From the NCBI RefSeq assembly GCF_008254045.1, contig NZ_CP042425.1, positions 9,190,163-9,254,162 on the forward strand: 64,000 bases of DNA, given 5' to 3'. Each line of letters starts with the position of its first letter. The first letter of the stretch is position 1. This document shows positions 26,444 through 35,955 of this stretch, in pieces. This DNA is from Limnoglobus roseus. Its GTDB lineage: Bacteria; Planctomycetota; Planctomycetia; Gemmatales; Gemmataceae. Position numbers and translations under genes: made by a program. The notes under the pieces were generated by a model that was given only the letters and a program-made list of their open reading frames with translations, made no database searches and was not told the origin of the DNA.

Positions 26444-28222
26444 ATGCCCGTCACCCCGGTCAAGAACCGCCGCACGAACTCGACCACGCGGATGTCCCCG
26501 TTGGACCCGCTCGACCCCGCGTCGGACGAAACCGACTACGAGCTCTCCGACTCCGCCATCCTGCCCGCCAACTTCCAACTCGGCATTCTGGAACAAGCCC
26601 GCGACGGGGCTCCCGTAGTCGCGAAACTCGACGCGGAAGCCCAGGCCCTTTTCCACCAGCGGTTGATGCTCTGCTGCCTCGTGGCCGCGTTCCCGTTCTT
26701 CTTTTTCTTCATCTCGACGCTCATCGGGTTCATCGAACTGTTCGGCCGGCCCGTCGTGGGGTGGACCGGCGTGATCCTGTCGGGGACGGTCGTGGCGATC
26801 CAACTCGGCGTGGCCGTCGGGCTGTGGCGGTTGCGGAGCGTTCCCGAGACCGGCCTGCGGGTGGTGGAAATCGCCGTCTTCGGGGCGATGGGCCTGTTCT
26901 TCGCCTACTGGTCGTTCGCCCTGCTGACGGCCGACATCCTGTACGGCAGCCTGGAATCGCCCCCGGACGTCGCCGCCCGCCAGGAGCAGTACTCGGTCCT
27001 GGCGGCGACGCTCATCGTCCACTTCAACTGGTTCGCGCTGATCGTCTTCCACGGCGTCCTCGTGCCGAACACGCTCGCCCGCGGGGTGGGCGTCATCACG
27101 GCCACGGTGCTGGCGGCGCTGCTCATCGACGGCATCGCCGTCGGCCTCCACGGCCCGACGTACCGCAACAAGTGGGTGCTGTTCGCGGTGGCGCTCACCA
27201 TGCTACCGACCGGGGCGGGGTTGGCGATCTTCGGCACGGCGAAGACGGCCGCCCTGCGGGAAGAAGTACAAGTCGCGAAACAAGCCGTCCGCGAACTCGG
27301 CCAGTACCGCCTCCGGCGGAAACTCGGGCAAGGGGGCATGGGCGAGGTTTACCTGGCCGAACACGCGCTCCTGAAGCGGCCGTGCGCGGTCAAGCGGATT
27401 CACGCGAAGTACCTGCACAACTCGGAGCAAGTCAAGCGGTTCGAGCGCGAGGTACAGATCACGGCGCAGCTGCGCCACCCGAACACGGTCGTCATCTTCG
27501 ACCACGGCCGGGCGGACGACGGCACGTTCTACTACGTCATGGAGTACCTGGCCGGGTTGAGTCTGGAAGAGATCGTCAACCGCCACGGCTCGCTGCCGCC
27601 CGAGCGGGTGGTCCACCTGATGCGGCAGGTGTGCGGGGCGCTCCGCGAGGCGCACAACATGGGCCTCGTCCACCGCGACATCAAGCCGTCGAACATCGTC
27701 GTCCTGCCGGACGGCAGCCCGCACGACCAGGCGAAGTTGGTGGACTTCGGCCTCGTGCAATCGCTGACGCCCGACGACGACCCGGAGGCGCGGATCACCC
27801 GCGACGGCCTGATCGTCGGCACGCCGGAGTACATGTCGCCGGAACAAGCCCAGGGCATGACCCTGGACGAGCGGAGCGACCTGTACAGCCTCGGCAGTGT
27901 GATGTACTTCCTGCTGACCGGCCGCGAGGCGTTCCACCGCGAGAACCCGGTGAAGACCCTCCTGGCCGTGGTGAACGAGAACGCGAAGCCGATCGCGCAG
28001 GTCAACCCGGACGTGCCGGCCGACCTCGCGGCCGTCGTCGATCGGTGTCTGGCGAAGTCGCTGGAGAAGCGGTACGCGAAGGCCGCCGATTTGGAAGCCG
28101 CCCTGGCCCGGTGCGGCTGTGCCGCTGACTGGACGGGCGAACAAGCCCTCGCGTGGTGGGGGGACCACCCAAAGGCCGACCCCACCGGCACCGACTTGAA
28201 CAGCCTCCCGTACAAGGATTGA
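26444..28222 (+). CDS. membrane Ser/Thr protein kinase with N-terminal helices
   Basis: This 592-residue protein has six or so transmembrane helices at about 75-270 and a Hanks-type kinase domain at about 285-560. The kinase has a glycine loop LGQGGMGEVY, CAVKRI (ATP-binding Lys), the catalytic HRDIKPSN starting at His410, DFG (434-436) and GTPEYMSPE. All catalytic residues are present. Bacterial kinases of this type usually have the kinase at the N-terminus and a membrane anchor after it, so this order is reversed and suggests a membrane signal-sensing module before the kinase. ATG at 26444 follows a weak leader. Confidence 0.9.
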   Translation: MPVTPVKNRRTNSTTRMSPLDPLDPASDETDYELSDSAILPANFQLGILEQARDGAPVVAKLDAEAQALFHQRLMLCCLVAAFPFFFFFISTLIGFIELFGRPVVGWTGVILSGTVVAIQLGVAVGLWRLRSVPETGLRVVEIAVFGAMGLFFAYWSFALLTADILYGSLESPPDVAARQEQYSVLAATLIVHFNWFALIVFHGVLVPNTLARGVGVITATVLAALLIDGIAVGLHGPTYRNKWVLFAVALTMLPTGAGLAIFGTAKTAALREEVQVAKQAVRELGQYRLRRKLGQGGMGEVYLAEHALLKRPCAVKRIHAKYLHNSEQVKRFEREVQITAQLRHPNTVVIFDHGRADDGTFYYVMEYLAGLSLEEIVNRHGSLPPERVVHLMRQVCGALREAHNMGLVHRDIKPSNIVVLPDGSPHDQAKLVDFGLVQSLTPDDDPEARITRDGLIVGTPEYMSPEQAQGMTLDERSDLYSLGSVMYFLLTGREAFHRENPVKTLLAVVNENAKPIAQVNPDVPADLAAVVDRCLAKSLEKRYAKAADLEAALARCGCAADWTGEQALAWWGDHPKADPTGTDLNSLPYKD

Positions 28223-28239
28223 CGGGAGGCCGCGCCCGC

Positions 28240-30246
28240 CTACTTCGCTTCCGGCTTGAACTTCTTCGTCTTCCCCTGGTCGGCCTCGAACGTGATGAAC
28301 GCCGTGCTGACCAGGCGCTGGGCGTCGGAGCAGACGTCCTTCCAGTCGAACTGCTGCTTCGGGTCGAGGCGGTCGATCTTCTGCGTGAAGGTCTTCTTCT
28401 TGCCGTTGGTCATGACCATTTCGAAAGTCACGCGCACGTTCGTCAGCGTGAACGGCGAGCGATTGGTGATCTCCATGCGGTGCGAGTTGTCGATCGCGTT
28501 CCGCGCCCAGACGAAGACGACGTGGAGGTTCGGCGTGACCAGCGCGTCGAATTTGGTGCCGCGGAGCGCGATGAAGTCGGGGTTGAGCGCCAGCGACTTC
28601 ACGTCGTTGAAGCCGCCCGCGACGGCGTCCTCAAGGGCCGCGATACCCTCTTTGCCCATGCCGTTCACGCCGTAGACGCGGGCGAGGTTGTACAGGAACG
28701 TCGGCGACGTCTTCCGCGACTCGCGGATTTCCGTCAGGTACCGTAGGGCCTCGGTCTTGCGGCCGGCCAGCGTGAGGGCCACGCCGAGTTGCTCGCGGCT
28801 CTCGCCGCTGCCGTCCACGCGGTCGAACTCCATGGCCCGCTCGATCAACCGGGCACCGTAGGCGGCCTTCGGGCTGTAGACGCTCGCCCACCCACCGTCT
28901 TTCGACTCCATGATGGCGGACAGGTTCGCCAGCCCGGCGGCCGACCGCATCAACTCGGCCCGGTCGGCGTTGTAGATCGGGCCACCGGGGACGAACTTGA
29001 TCGCGTCGGTCGCCTGGGTCGCGAGTTGGAACAGCGCGTCCGATTGCTTCTCGCGGTCGGCCGTCGGCAGTTGGGCGGTGGCGTGGTACATGTCGTGGAG
29101 GGTGTACGGATTGCCCCACTTCTCCTTGCCGGCGTCCCGCGTGGACCGCTCGCCGAGGATCGCCACCAACGGGCGGTAGTCGCCCTTCAGTTGCAGGTTG
29201 GTGAGGAGTTCCTGCGTTTGCTCGTACTCCTTGTCCCGCGGCAGGCCGAAGATCGACTCACCGCCGCGGGCGATTTCCTTCATGCGGGCCTCGCGGTTGG
29301 CCGTGATCCGCTTGTCGAGTTCCGCGTACTTCTTGGCCTTCTCGGTGTCGAGGATGTCCTTCGCGAACATCAGCCGCAACTTCTCCAACTCGTACCCCTG
29401 CTGGGCCACCATCATGTTCATGACGCCGGCCATCGCGCCGCCGTAGTTGTAGTGCGCGCTCACATACCCGCTGCCGGTCCCCCACCGGCCGAAGTAGCCG
29501 CCGACGCTCACCGACGGGATCGCGTTCCGGTAAACCTCGCCGAGCGCCTTCGTCTGCCGCATGGTGGCCCGGATGCCGGCTTCCTTGTCCCGCAGCGTCA
29601 CCTCGGACACCTTGCGGCCGTGCGTTTCCATGAAATCAGACCGCTCGATCTCCACGGTCTTCTGCCGCTCGACGTAAGCGGGGAGGCTGTCGTACAGGTC
29701 GAGGAGCCGCCCCGGCACGCCCTTCTTGGACGCATACTCCCTCAGCAACTCGGCCCGCTCCTTCAGGTATTTCAGCAACTTCACGTCGCCCTCGAGCAGC
29801 GCCTGGTCGGTCCGCTGTTGGAGGCGTTCCAGCGCGAAGAACAGGTACTTCGCTTCCGACTCCGACGGCGGCGTCACGACGGACGTGTCCGGCCGGCGGA
29901 TCGCCGACGTGGGGCCTTTGAGTTCGTTCTTCTTTTCGTCCCACGTCCAGGCGAGTTTGCCGTCCTGCGCTTCGACTTTGACGAACGGCGTCTTCGTTCC
30001 AATGAACACGTCGACCGACCCGCCCGGCCGGCGGATGAACACGGCGTCCTTCGTGACGAACTGAATCGTGCCCTTCACTTCCTGGGTGTCGCCGGCGATC
30101 CGCCGCTTGGTCACGACCACGCCGGGGATGGGGCCTTCGTACAAGATGCGGTCGTCCGACGGTTCCGGGTCGGGCGCGTCGGCGGCGTACAGGGGTGCCA
30201 GGAAGACCAGCAATACCAGGGGCGAGACGCGGCGCAAGAGGGACAT
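28240..30246 (-). CDS. large exported protein with C-terminal TPR-like repeats
   Basis: This 668-residue protein has a signal peptide (MSLLRRVSPLVLLVFLAPLYAAD), a beta-rich N-terminus (GPIPGVVVTKRRIAGDTQEVKGTIQFV), a long helical middle and TPR-like segments near 510-570 (LGVALTLAGRKTEALRYLTEIRE, FLYNLARVYGVNGMGKEGIAALEDAV). The C-terminus looks like a FxLYD-type beta domain (ITNRSPFTLTNVRVTFEMV). No enzyme motif seen. Codon use is like its neighbours. It converges with the kinase gene, with 17 bp between stops. Confidence 0.65.
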   Translation of the reverse strand: MSLLRRVSPLVLLVFLAPLYAADAPDPEPSDDRILYEGPIPGVVVTKRRIAGDTQEVKGTIQFVTKDAVFIRRPGGSVDVFIGTKTPFVKVEAQDGKLAWTWDEKKNELKGPTSAIRRPDTSVVTPPSESEAKYLFFALERLQQRTDQALLEGDVKLLKYLKERAELLREYASKKGVPGRLLDLYDSLPAYVERQKTVEIERSDFMETHGRKVSEVTLRDKEAGIRATMRQTKALGEVYRNAIPSVSVGGYFGRWGTGSGYVSAHYNYGGAMAGVMNMMVAQQGYELEKLRLMFAKDILDTEKAKKYAELDKRITANREARMKEIARGGESIFGLPRDKEYEQTQELLTNLQLKGDYRPLVAILGERSTRDAGKEKWGNPYTLHDMYHATAQLPTADREKQSDALFQLATQATDAIKFVPGGPIYNADRAELMRSAAGLANLSAIMESKDGGWASVYSPKAAYGARLIERAMEFDRVDGSGESREQLGVALTLAGRKTEALRYLTEIRESRKTSPTFLYNLARVYGVNGMGKEGIAALEDAVAGGFNDVKSLALNPDFIALRGTKFDALVTPNLHVVFVWARNAIDNSHRMEITNRSPFTLTNVRVTFEMVMTNGKKKTFTQKIDRLDPKQQFDWKDVCSDAQRLVSTAFITFEADQGKTKKFKPEAK

Positions 30247-30474
30247 TCCAAGCTCCGGGAGCGGGTTTCGTAGTCCAAGAAATCTCATCCGGCTTCGGAA
30301 CATTGGAACGCGCAGACGAGCGTGCGTCAAGGGGTGAAGCGTCTGGAGTTTACCCGCGGTGTCGGGGGGTGATTTGTTGAACGAAAACGCCTCCTCGCCG
30401 GCACCTCAGCTTTTCCAGTAATGTCATGACACCTGTCACGGAAAGTGCGTACCCCACGACCGGGGGGTGAGGGG

Positions 30475-31062
30475 TCAATCGATCCGGAAGACCTTCACGT
30501 CGTCCAGCAACGGGCCGCCGAATGCGTTCGCGGTGGTGGGCATCGCGGTGTGTAGTTCCAGGACGGTCGTCGCCTCCGTCGCGGTGAAATCCCACGACTT
30601 CTCTTCCCACTTCAAGTCCTTGTACGTCCGGCCCTCCATCGTGATCTCGAATTGCTTGTCGCGCCCCGCCGCGCGGACGCCGAGTTGGACTTTGTGGTGT
30701 GCCACGCCCGGGTTCCCGGACATCTTGAACGTGACCCGGTACTTCCGCCCCACGGTCGTCGGGATCGATTGCTCCACCCCGCCGAAGCCGGGCGAGCCGT
30801 GAAGGTCGAGACTCCGCTTCCCGTCCGCCGCCTTCCAGTCCTCGCCGACTTGCGTGTTGACGTCGATCTGGCCGCGCGTCACGGTCCAACCCTCCAGCGC
30901 GGTCGATCCCTTGTCCAAAGGCTTGCTCAGATCGGCCTCGATCCCGTTCTCGAAGCTACCGTTGGCGACCAGGTTGGTCGGCTTGACACCCTTCGGGACC
31001 GGGGCGGCAACCGCGAGGCCGCCGACGAACAGAGCGGAACAGATGAGGAAGGTGGATTTCAT
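30475..31062 (-). CDS. exported choice-of-anchor C family (DUF642-like) protein
   Basis: This 195-residue protein has a signal peptide (MKSTFLICSALFVGGLAVAAP) and the pattern LVANGSFENG, GWTVTRGQIDVN, DGKRSLDLHGSPGFGGVEQSI and KYRVTFKMSGNPG. That is the choice-of-anchor C group, a galactose-binding-like beta sandwich known from secreted bacterial and plant proteins. It probably binds carbohydrate. No C-terminal sorting motif is visible here. ATG at 31062 is followed by the signal directly; the longer frame upstream is not used. Confidence 0.8.
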   Translation of the reverse strand: MKSTFLICSALFVGGLAVAAPVPKGVKPTNLVANGSFENGIEADLSKPLDKGSTALEGWTVTRGQIDVNTQVGEDWKAADGKRSLDLHGSPGFGGVEQSIPTTVGRKYRVTFKMSGNPGVAHHKVQLGVRAAGRDKQFEITMEGRTYKDLKWEEKSWDFTATEATTVLELHTAMPTTANAFGGPLLDDVKVFRID

Positions 31063-31254
31063 GGGACACCCCGGGCCAGAGTTGATCCGCCAAGTATGAC
31101 GCCAGTCGCGTTTCCGAGCAACGGAGCGTTTCTCGGTTGTTACACGCCAGGCGCGAAGTTCGATCAGACCATCGTTGCATTTGGGCGAACTTCGCGGTAA
31201 ATTCTCTTCATCAACCAACGAATACTCCCACACCTCCCGCCAAGGTGGTCGGTT

Positions 31255-31551
31255 ATGACGCGGATGACGCGCGACTTCTCACTGGTGCTCCTCGGGGCCG
31301 GCATTCTCTCGGCCGGGTACTTCCTCGCCCCGTCGCCGGACCTGGAAGCGAAGGCCGACGAACAGGCCGCCGAGCGCGTCGGCGGCGGCGAGCGCGACTC
31401 GTCCGGCCGTTACCACTACCGGCCCGGCTACGCCATGATCTGGGTCCACAGCGGCGGCTATTCCGGCGGGGCGGGGCGTGCCCCGGCCGTCGGCGGCGTG
31501 TCCCGCGGCGGGTTCGGCGGCATCGGCCGGTCCGCCGGCGTGGGGGGTTAA
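31255..31551 (+). CDS. small exported Gly-rich protein (YgiB/DUF1190-like)
   Basis: This 98-residue protein has an N-terminal hydrophobic segment (FSLVLLGAGILSAGYFLA) and a Gly/Arg/Ser-rich C-terminus (VSRGGFGGIGRSAG). The RGGFGG tail and its position five bases before a glutathionylspermidine-synthase-like gene recall E. coli ygiB, which precedes ygiC. The match is by pattern only. It is probably an exported or lipoprotein-like partner of the next gene. Confidence 0.62.
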   Translation: MTRMTRDFSLVLLGAGILSAGYFLAPSPDLEAKADEQAAERVGGGERDSSGRYHYRPGYAMIWVHSGGYSGGAGRAPAVGGVSRGGFGGIGRSAGVGG

Positions 31552-31556
31552 CCCCC

Positions 31557-32690
31557 GTGCGGCGACGAACCCTCGACCCGCGGCCGAACTGGCAGCAGCG
31601 CGTCGAACAATACGGCCTCCACTTCCACACCCTCCGCGGCGAGCCGTACTGGGACGAGTCGGCCTGTTACACGTTCAGCAAGTACGAGATCGACACCATC
31701 GAGCGGGCCACCTACGCCCTGTTCGACATGTGCGTCGAGTTGGTTCAGCACGTCATTGACGAGAAGATGTTTGGCTTGTTCCTGATCCCACCGGAGTACG
31801 AAGACCTCGTCGTGCAAAGTTGGGACGACGAACACCCGTCGATCTACGGCCGGTTCGACCTCGCGTTCGACGGCGTCGGACCGCCGAAGATGCTGGAGTT
31901 CAACGCCGACACGCCGACGGGGTTGGTCGAAGCCGGCGTCGCCCAGTGGTTCTGGCTGAAGGACGTGGACGAACGCGCCGACCAGTTCAACAGTATCCAC
32001 GAACGGCTGATCGAGGGCTGGAAGCACATCCACGCCGGCGACGACACGCCGATCCACTTCGCGGCCATCAGTGGCGAAGTCGAGGACTACATCACCGTCG
32101 AGTACCTCCGCGACACCGCGATTCAGGCCGGGTTCAAGACCGACTACCTCGACGTGGAAGCGATCGGCTGGGACCAGAACCGGCGGACCTTCGTGGACCG
32201 CACGGGCCGGCCGATCCAGCGGATCTTCAAGCTCTACCCGTGGGAGTGGCTGATCCGCGACAACTTCGGCAAGAACATCCTGCAATCGAAGACCCGGTGG
32301 ATGGAACCGGCCTGGAAGATGATCCTGAGCAGCAAGTCGATCCTGCCGCTGCTCCACCAACTGAACCCGGATTCGCCGTACTTACTGCCCGCGTGGTTCG
32401 ACGAACCGGAGAGCGGAGATTACGTCCGCAAGCCGATCCACGCCCGCGAGGGGGCGAACATCCGCGTCGTGCGGAACGGCCGCACGGAACTGGAAACCGA
32501 CGGCCCGTACCAGGTCGGCCGCGACGTGGTGTACCAGCAGTTGTTCCCGCTGCCGAGCTACGACGGCCGTTACCCGGTCATCGGGAGTTGGGTCATTAAC
32601 GGTTGGGCCGCCGGCATCGGCATCCGCGAGGACGACGGCATTGTGACGACGAACACCAGCCGGTTCATCCCGCACCAGATGACGGATTAA
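31557..32690 (+). CDS. glutathionylspermidine synthase family protein (YgiC-like)
   Basis: This 377-residue protein is a preATP-grasp/ATP-grasp ligase of the GSP synthase family, which joins a carboxylate to an amine with ATP. The motif MLEFNADTPTGLVEAG is the family's ATP-grasp signature, followed by REGANIRVV with a glycine-rich ATP loop and SWVINGWAAGIGIRE near the end. YgiC relatives have no confirmed substrate. GTG at 31557 begins 5 bp after the previous stop; the longer frame is an artefact of the 98-residue gene. Codons are typical of the genome. Confidence 0.85.
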   Translation: MRRRTLDPRPNWQQRVEQYGLHFHTLRGEPYWDESACYTFSKYEIDTIERATYALFDMCVELVQHVIDEKMFGLFLIPPEYEDLVVQSWDDEHPSIYGRFDLAFDGVGPPKMLEFNADTPTGLVEAGVAQWFWLKDVDERADQFNSIHERLIEGWKHIHAGDDTPIHFAAISGEVEDYITVEYLRDTAIQAGFKTDYLDVEAIGWDQNRRTFVDRTGRPIQRIFKLYPWEWLIRDNFGKNILQSKTRWMEPAWKMILSSKSILPLLHQLNPDSPYLLPAWFDEPESGDYVRKPIHAREGANIRVVRNGRTELETDGPYQVGRDVVYQQLFPLPSYDGRYPVIGSWVINGWAAGIGIREDDGIVTTNTSRFIPHQMTD

Positions 32691-32695
32691 CGCCC

Positions 32696-32772
32696 GGCGA
32701 GCGGGGGGCGTAAGTCCCCTGATTCTCGTGGGAGTCCAATCAGAATCAGGGGGCTTACGCCCCCCGCTCGCC
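32696..32772. repeat. dispersed palindromic repeat, copy 1
   Basis: Two 31-bp arms (32696-32726 and 32742-32772) are inverted copies with one mismatch, around a 15-base centre. A second copy sits at 61485-61560. It lies five bases after the stop of the YgiC-like gene. There are no coding features or target duplications seen. It resembles a REP/MITE-like unit and could also act as a transcription terminator or RNA stem. Confidence 0.85.
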
Positions 32773-32788
32773 TTTCCGGAATCACCCG

Positions 32789-34123
32789 ATGAACCGCATC
32801 ACCACCGCCTACCGCACGCTCGACTCGGAAACGCAGGAGTACCTGCACGACGTGCACAAGTACGCCGGCAAGCGGTGCCCCGGCATCTACGTCGAGGCCA
32901 ACCCGCCGCCGTGGGGCAAGGTCGCCATTGGGGCCGGGCCGACCCTTCTGCTCATCGGCCTCGTCGTCGCGTTCAACTCGAACAAGGACGCCTACGCCGC
33001 GGCGATGTTCCTCGCCGCCACGGTCCTGCTCGGCGTGTGGCTGACGTGGTTCGGCCTCCGCGACCTCATGGCCCGCGGGTTCTACGGGCGGTTCACGTAC
33101 TTCGACCCGACGCACGTCTATCAGGTCGTCGGCGACGACGTGACCGTCACCAACGTGGCCGACGCCCGCAAGGTCGCCGCGAAGGGCGGGGGCGTGCTGT
33201 TCGTCCTGCCGCAAGAGAAGTTCTTCGTGCCGATCACGCGGGCCGGCCGGGGGCAACTCGTCGAGCGGTTCTACGAGGCCGTCCGCGACCTCGAAGAGCA
33301 CGATGACCCGAAGTGGAACTGGCTGGACCTCGCGGACCTCGGCGGCGTGGCGAAGCACGTCGCGATCGAGGGCGGCTACCCGATCTCGGCGCAGTCGGCC
33401 GACCTCCGAATCGACGACCTACCGCGGGAACCGCGGCGGGACGGGTCGGCCCTGAACGTCGGCCTCATCGGGGCGTCAGCGGCGGCGCTGATGGCGTTCC
33501 TGTTCGGCGTCGTGACGTTCCAGCCGATGCGCGACAACGGACTTTTCGACGACGCGAAGACCGGCGGCGCACCGGGCCTCCGCAGCTACCTGATGGACGA
33601 GCGTAACAAGAGCCACCGCACCGAGGCGAAGCAACTCCTCGCGGCGATGTACGACGCGCCGATTGCGAAGGTGAAATCGACCGGCCCGCCGGAACAGGCG
33701 GCCGTCCGCGAGGCGTTCGCGGCCCTGTTGGAAAGCCTCCGGGACGCGCCGCAGCCGGTGGTGTCGATCTCGGTCACGGAGGCCGGGGACGCCAACGGCA
33801 TCACGGCCCGCGAACAGCAACTCCGCACGGACTTGGCCGACGCCTTCGGCCTGTTCGTCGGGCGGGAGTTGATCGCCTTCGTGAAGAACCCCGACGACAA
33901 GAAGGCCCACATTGAGGTGACGTACACGGTGCCGCCGGACGGGGCGGCGGTCGAATGGAAGTTGGCCGTTCGCACCACGCCGGACGGCCCGGCAGTCGAG
34001 ACGCCGCCGCAGACGATGCCCGGTGCCCAGACCGGCTTGAAGAACGCGATCTTCCAGACGATCTTCGGCCAACCCGCCCCCGTGGTCCCGCCGCCCGTGT
34101 TCGACGACACGGGCGACTGGTAA
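32789..34123 (+). CDS. membrane protein of unknown function
   Basis: This 444-residue protein has hydrophobic helices at about 46-62, 70-90 and 228-247. The first pair is separated from the third by a cytoplasmic segment rich in charged residues, which includes a DUF-like beta domain (HVYQVVGDDVTVTNVADARKVAAKGGGVLF). The C-terminal 190 residues are likely outside the membrane and end with a Pro-rich segment. I recognise no family. It starts 16 bp after a palindromic repeat and converges with the transglutaminase-like gene. Confidence 0.65.
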   Translation: MNRITTAYRTLDSETQEYLHDVHKYAGKRCPGIYVEANPPPWGKVAIGAGPTLLLIGLVVAFNSNKDAYAAAMFLAATVLLGVWLTWFGLRDLMARGFYGRFTYFDPTHVYQVVGDDVTVTNVADARKVAAKGGGVLFVLPQEKFFVPITRAGRGQLVERFYEAVRDLEEHDDPKWNWLDLADLGGVAKHVAIEGGYPISAQSADLRIDDLPREPRRDGSALNVGLIGASAAALMAFLFGVVTFQPMRDNGLFDDAKTGGAPGLRSYLMDERNKSHRTEAKQLLAAMYDAPIAKVKSTGPPEQAAVREAFAALLESLRDAPQPVVSISVTEAGDANGITAREQQLRTDLADAFGLFVGRELIAFVKNPDDKKAHIEVTYTVPPDGAAVEWKLAVRTTPDGPAVETPPQTMPGAQTGLKNAIFQTIFGQPAPVVPPPVFDDTGDW

Positions 34124-34126
34124 CGG

Positions 34127-35920
34127 CTACAGTTTCCCCGGCTTCGCCTTCTTCAACGTGGTCAGGATCGACTCGACCTGGGTCGCTTCCTTCGGCATGT
34201 TGTTCGCCTTGAAAAAGTCGTAGGCTTGCTCGTAGACCTTCACCGCGTACTCCGTCACCTCGGTGCCGCGGGTCTTCGGCACCCGCGGCAGGAAGTCCAG
34301 GTAGAACTTGCCGAGCTTCTTCGTGCCGTCCTTGTACTTCGAGCACACGTCGGCGAGCTTGTCCAGCACTTTCGGCACGTACCGCCCTTCCGCCGGGAAC
34401 TTGCTGATCGTCTGGGCCAACCCTTCGGCCGCCTTCTTGTAGTCCTTGCCTTCCTCGACGTACTCGGCCCACTTGATCCGGCACTCGCACGCCAGGTCGG
34501 GCCGGCCGAGGGTTTCGTACTTCAGCACCGCCTTCTCGAAGACGGAGCCGCGCTGGTTCTTGTCCTTCTGGCTCGTCAGGATCGAATCGAACAGCGACCA
34601 GCTGAAGTCCGGGAACGCGCCGAAGCTGACGATCGCCTTGTTCGCGAGGTTCACGGCGTCCGGCGGCTCGACCGTCTTGCCGTCCTTCGCGATCTCGGCC
34701 AACTCCTGCCACGCCCGCTCGCAGTGGGGGAAGATTTCGAACATCTTCTTCACGAACGCGAGTTGCTGCTTCGGCGTGGGATTCTTCCGCTCCTTGTAGT
34801 ACGGGTACATCCGCATCAGCAGGTCGGCATGGCGGGCGTGTTCCGGGGCGACGCCGAGCGTCACGAGGCGGCGTTCCATGTCGCGGTCGGTCATCGGCCG
34901 GCCGGTCTTCGGGTCTTCCAGGTGGCCGACGTAAAATTGATCGCCGAAGTACCGGCCCTCGGAGAGCATCGCGAACTCGACCTTGTCCTTGCTGACGCTC
35001 TTGAGTTCGACCCACATCACCCAGGCGTGGAGACCACCGCTATTCCCCTCCCCGCGGATGTACTCGCCGGGGACGGCGATGCTCTTGGCCACGCGGGCGG
35101 CGAAGTCGGCCTGTTGGGCGCAGACGCCGCCGTACTTCTTGATCCCCTCCAGGGTGTACTCCTGGCCGGTGAGTTTGCATTCGCCCTTGCCGCCGCCGTT
35201 CATCTGCTCGGTGCGGAGCATCTCGGTATCGTAAACGATCTCTTTGTAGATGCTGCCGATGCCCGCCCGCTTCTTCACGTAGTTCTTGGTGGCCCAGTCC
35301 CGCTCCGCCGCCGGGGTGCGGTTGTTGACCATGTGCACCAGGAACTCCCACGGCAGGTTCTGCACCGCCCCCTTGAGTTCGCTCTCGTGGGCCAACAGGT
35401 ACTCGTAGTTCTCCTTCCAGCCGACCTTCATCGGGTCGGTCGGCAGGGTGCTGCGAGTCCGCCGCTGGTGGCCGCGATAGTCGTACACGGCCTTCGGGTT
35501 GTCCCACACCACGCAGAGGGCAACCGCGAGGTTCGCGTGCGCCTTCAATTTGTCGGGGCCGAGTTTGTGCAGTTCGCGGAAGATCGTGAGGGCTTCGACG
35601 AACTGATCGACCTCCGGGTCGAGGGCCGTGTAGAGCGTGTCCCGCAGTTCGGGATTGTCGGCCAGGAACTTGGTGAGGGTGGCGTAGTCGTCGCCGAAGG
35701 CGGTGCGGATGTCGTCGGCGTATTTCTTCTCGAAGTACGAGGACATCACGGCCTGGACGCGCTTGTACTCGCCCTTCGTAAGCAGCTTGTCGGCGCTGAG
35801 GGCGTCGACGAAGAGTTGTTCCGGATCGGCCTTGTCCGGGGTTTTCTTCTCGTCTTGGGCCGACGCCGGCAGGGCGAATGCGAGGCAGCATCCAACGAAC
35901 AGCGTGCGAAGCGTGGGCAT
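34127..35920 (-). CDS. exported transglutaminase-like protein
   Basis: This 597-residue protein has a signal peptide (MPTLRTLFVGCCLAFALPASAQ) and a transglutaminase-type core in the middle: GGVCAQQADFAARVAKSI with Cys267, then GNSGGLHAWVMWVE with His298. An acidic third residue is plausible but not fixed. Such cores act as cysteine proteases or amide hydrolases in bacteria. TPR-like helices surround it (for example near EECAR and YAVKVYEQAYDFFKAN). Three bases separate its stop from that of the preceding plus-strand gene. Cell location is the envelope or outside. Confidence 0.75.
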   Translation of the reverse strand: MPTLRTLFVGCCLAFALPASAQDEKKTPDKADPEQLFVDALSADKLLTKGEYKRVQAVMSSYFEKKYADDIRTAFGDDYATLTKFLADNPELRDTLYTALDPEVDQFVEALTIFRELHKLGPDKLKAHANLAVALCVVWDNPKAVYDYRGHQRRTRSTLPTDPMKVGWKENYEYLLAHESELKGAVQNLPWEFLVHMVNNRTPAAERDWATKNYVKKRAGIGSIYKEIVYDTEMLRTEQMNGGGKGECKLTGQEYTLEGIKKYGGVCAQQADFAARVAKSIAVPGEYIRGEGNSGGLHAWVMWVELKSVSKDKVEFAMLSEGRYFGDQFYVGHLEDPKTGRPMTDRDMERRLVTLGVAPEHARHADLLMRMYPYYKERKNPTPKQQLAFVKKMFEIFPHCERAWQELAEIAKDGKTVEPPDAVNLANKAIVSFGAFPDFSWSLFDSILTSQKDKNQRGSVFEKAVLKYETLGRPDLACECRIKWAEYVEEGKDYKKAAEGLAQTISKFPAEGRYVPKVLDKLADVCSKYKDGTKKLGKFYLDFLPRVPKTRGTEVTEYAVKVYEQAYDFFKANNMPKEATQVESILTTLKKAKPGKL

Positions 35921-35955
35921 CACAATCCAATCTCCGGGTAGCGGGAGAAAATATT

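Noticed and set aside
34226..35941. 571-codon plus-strand frame opposite the transglutaminase-like gene
   Set aside because: It is an antisense shadow and contains no known motif.
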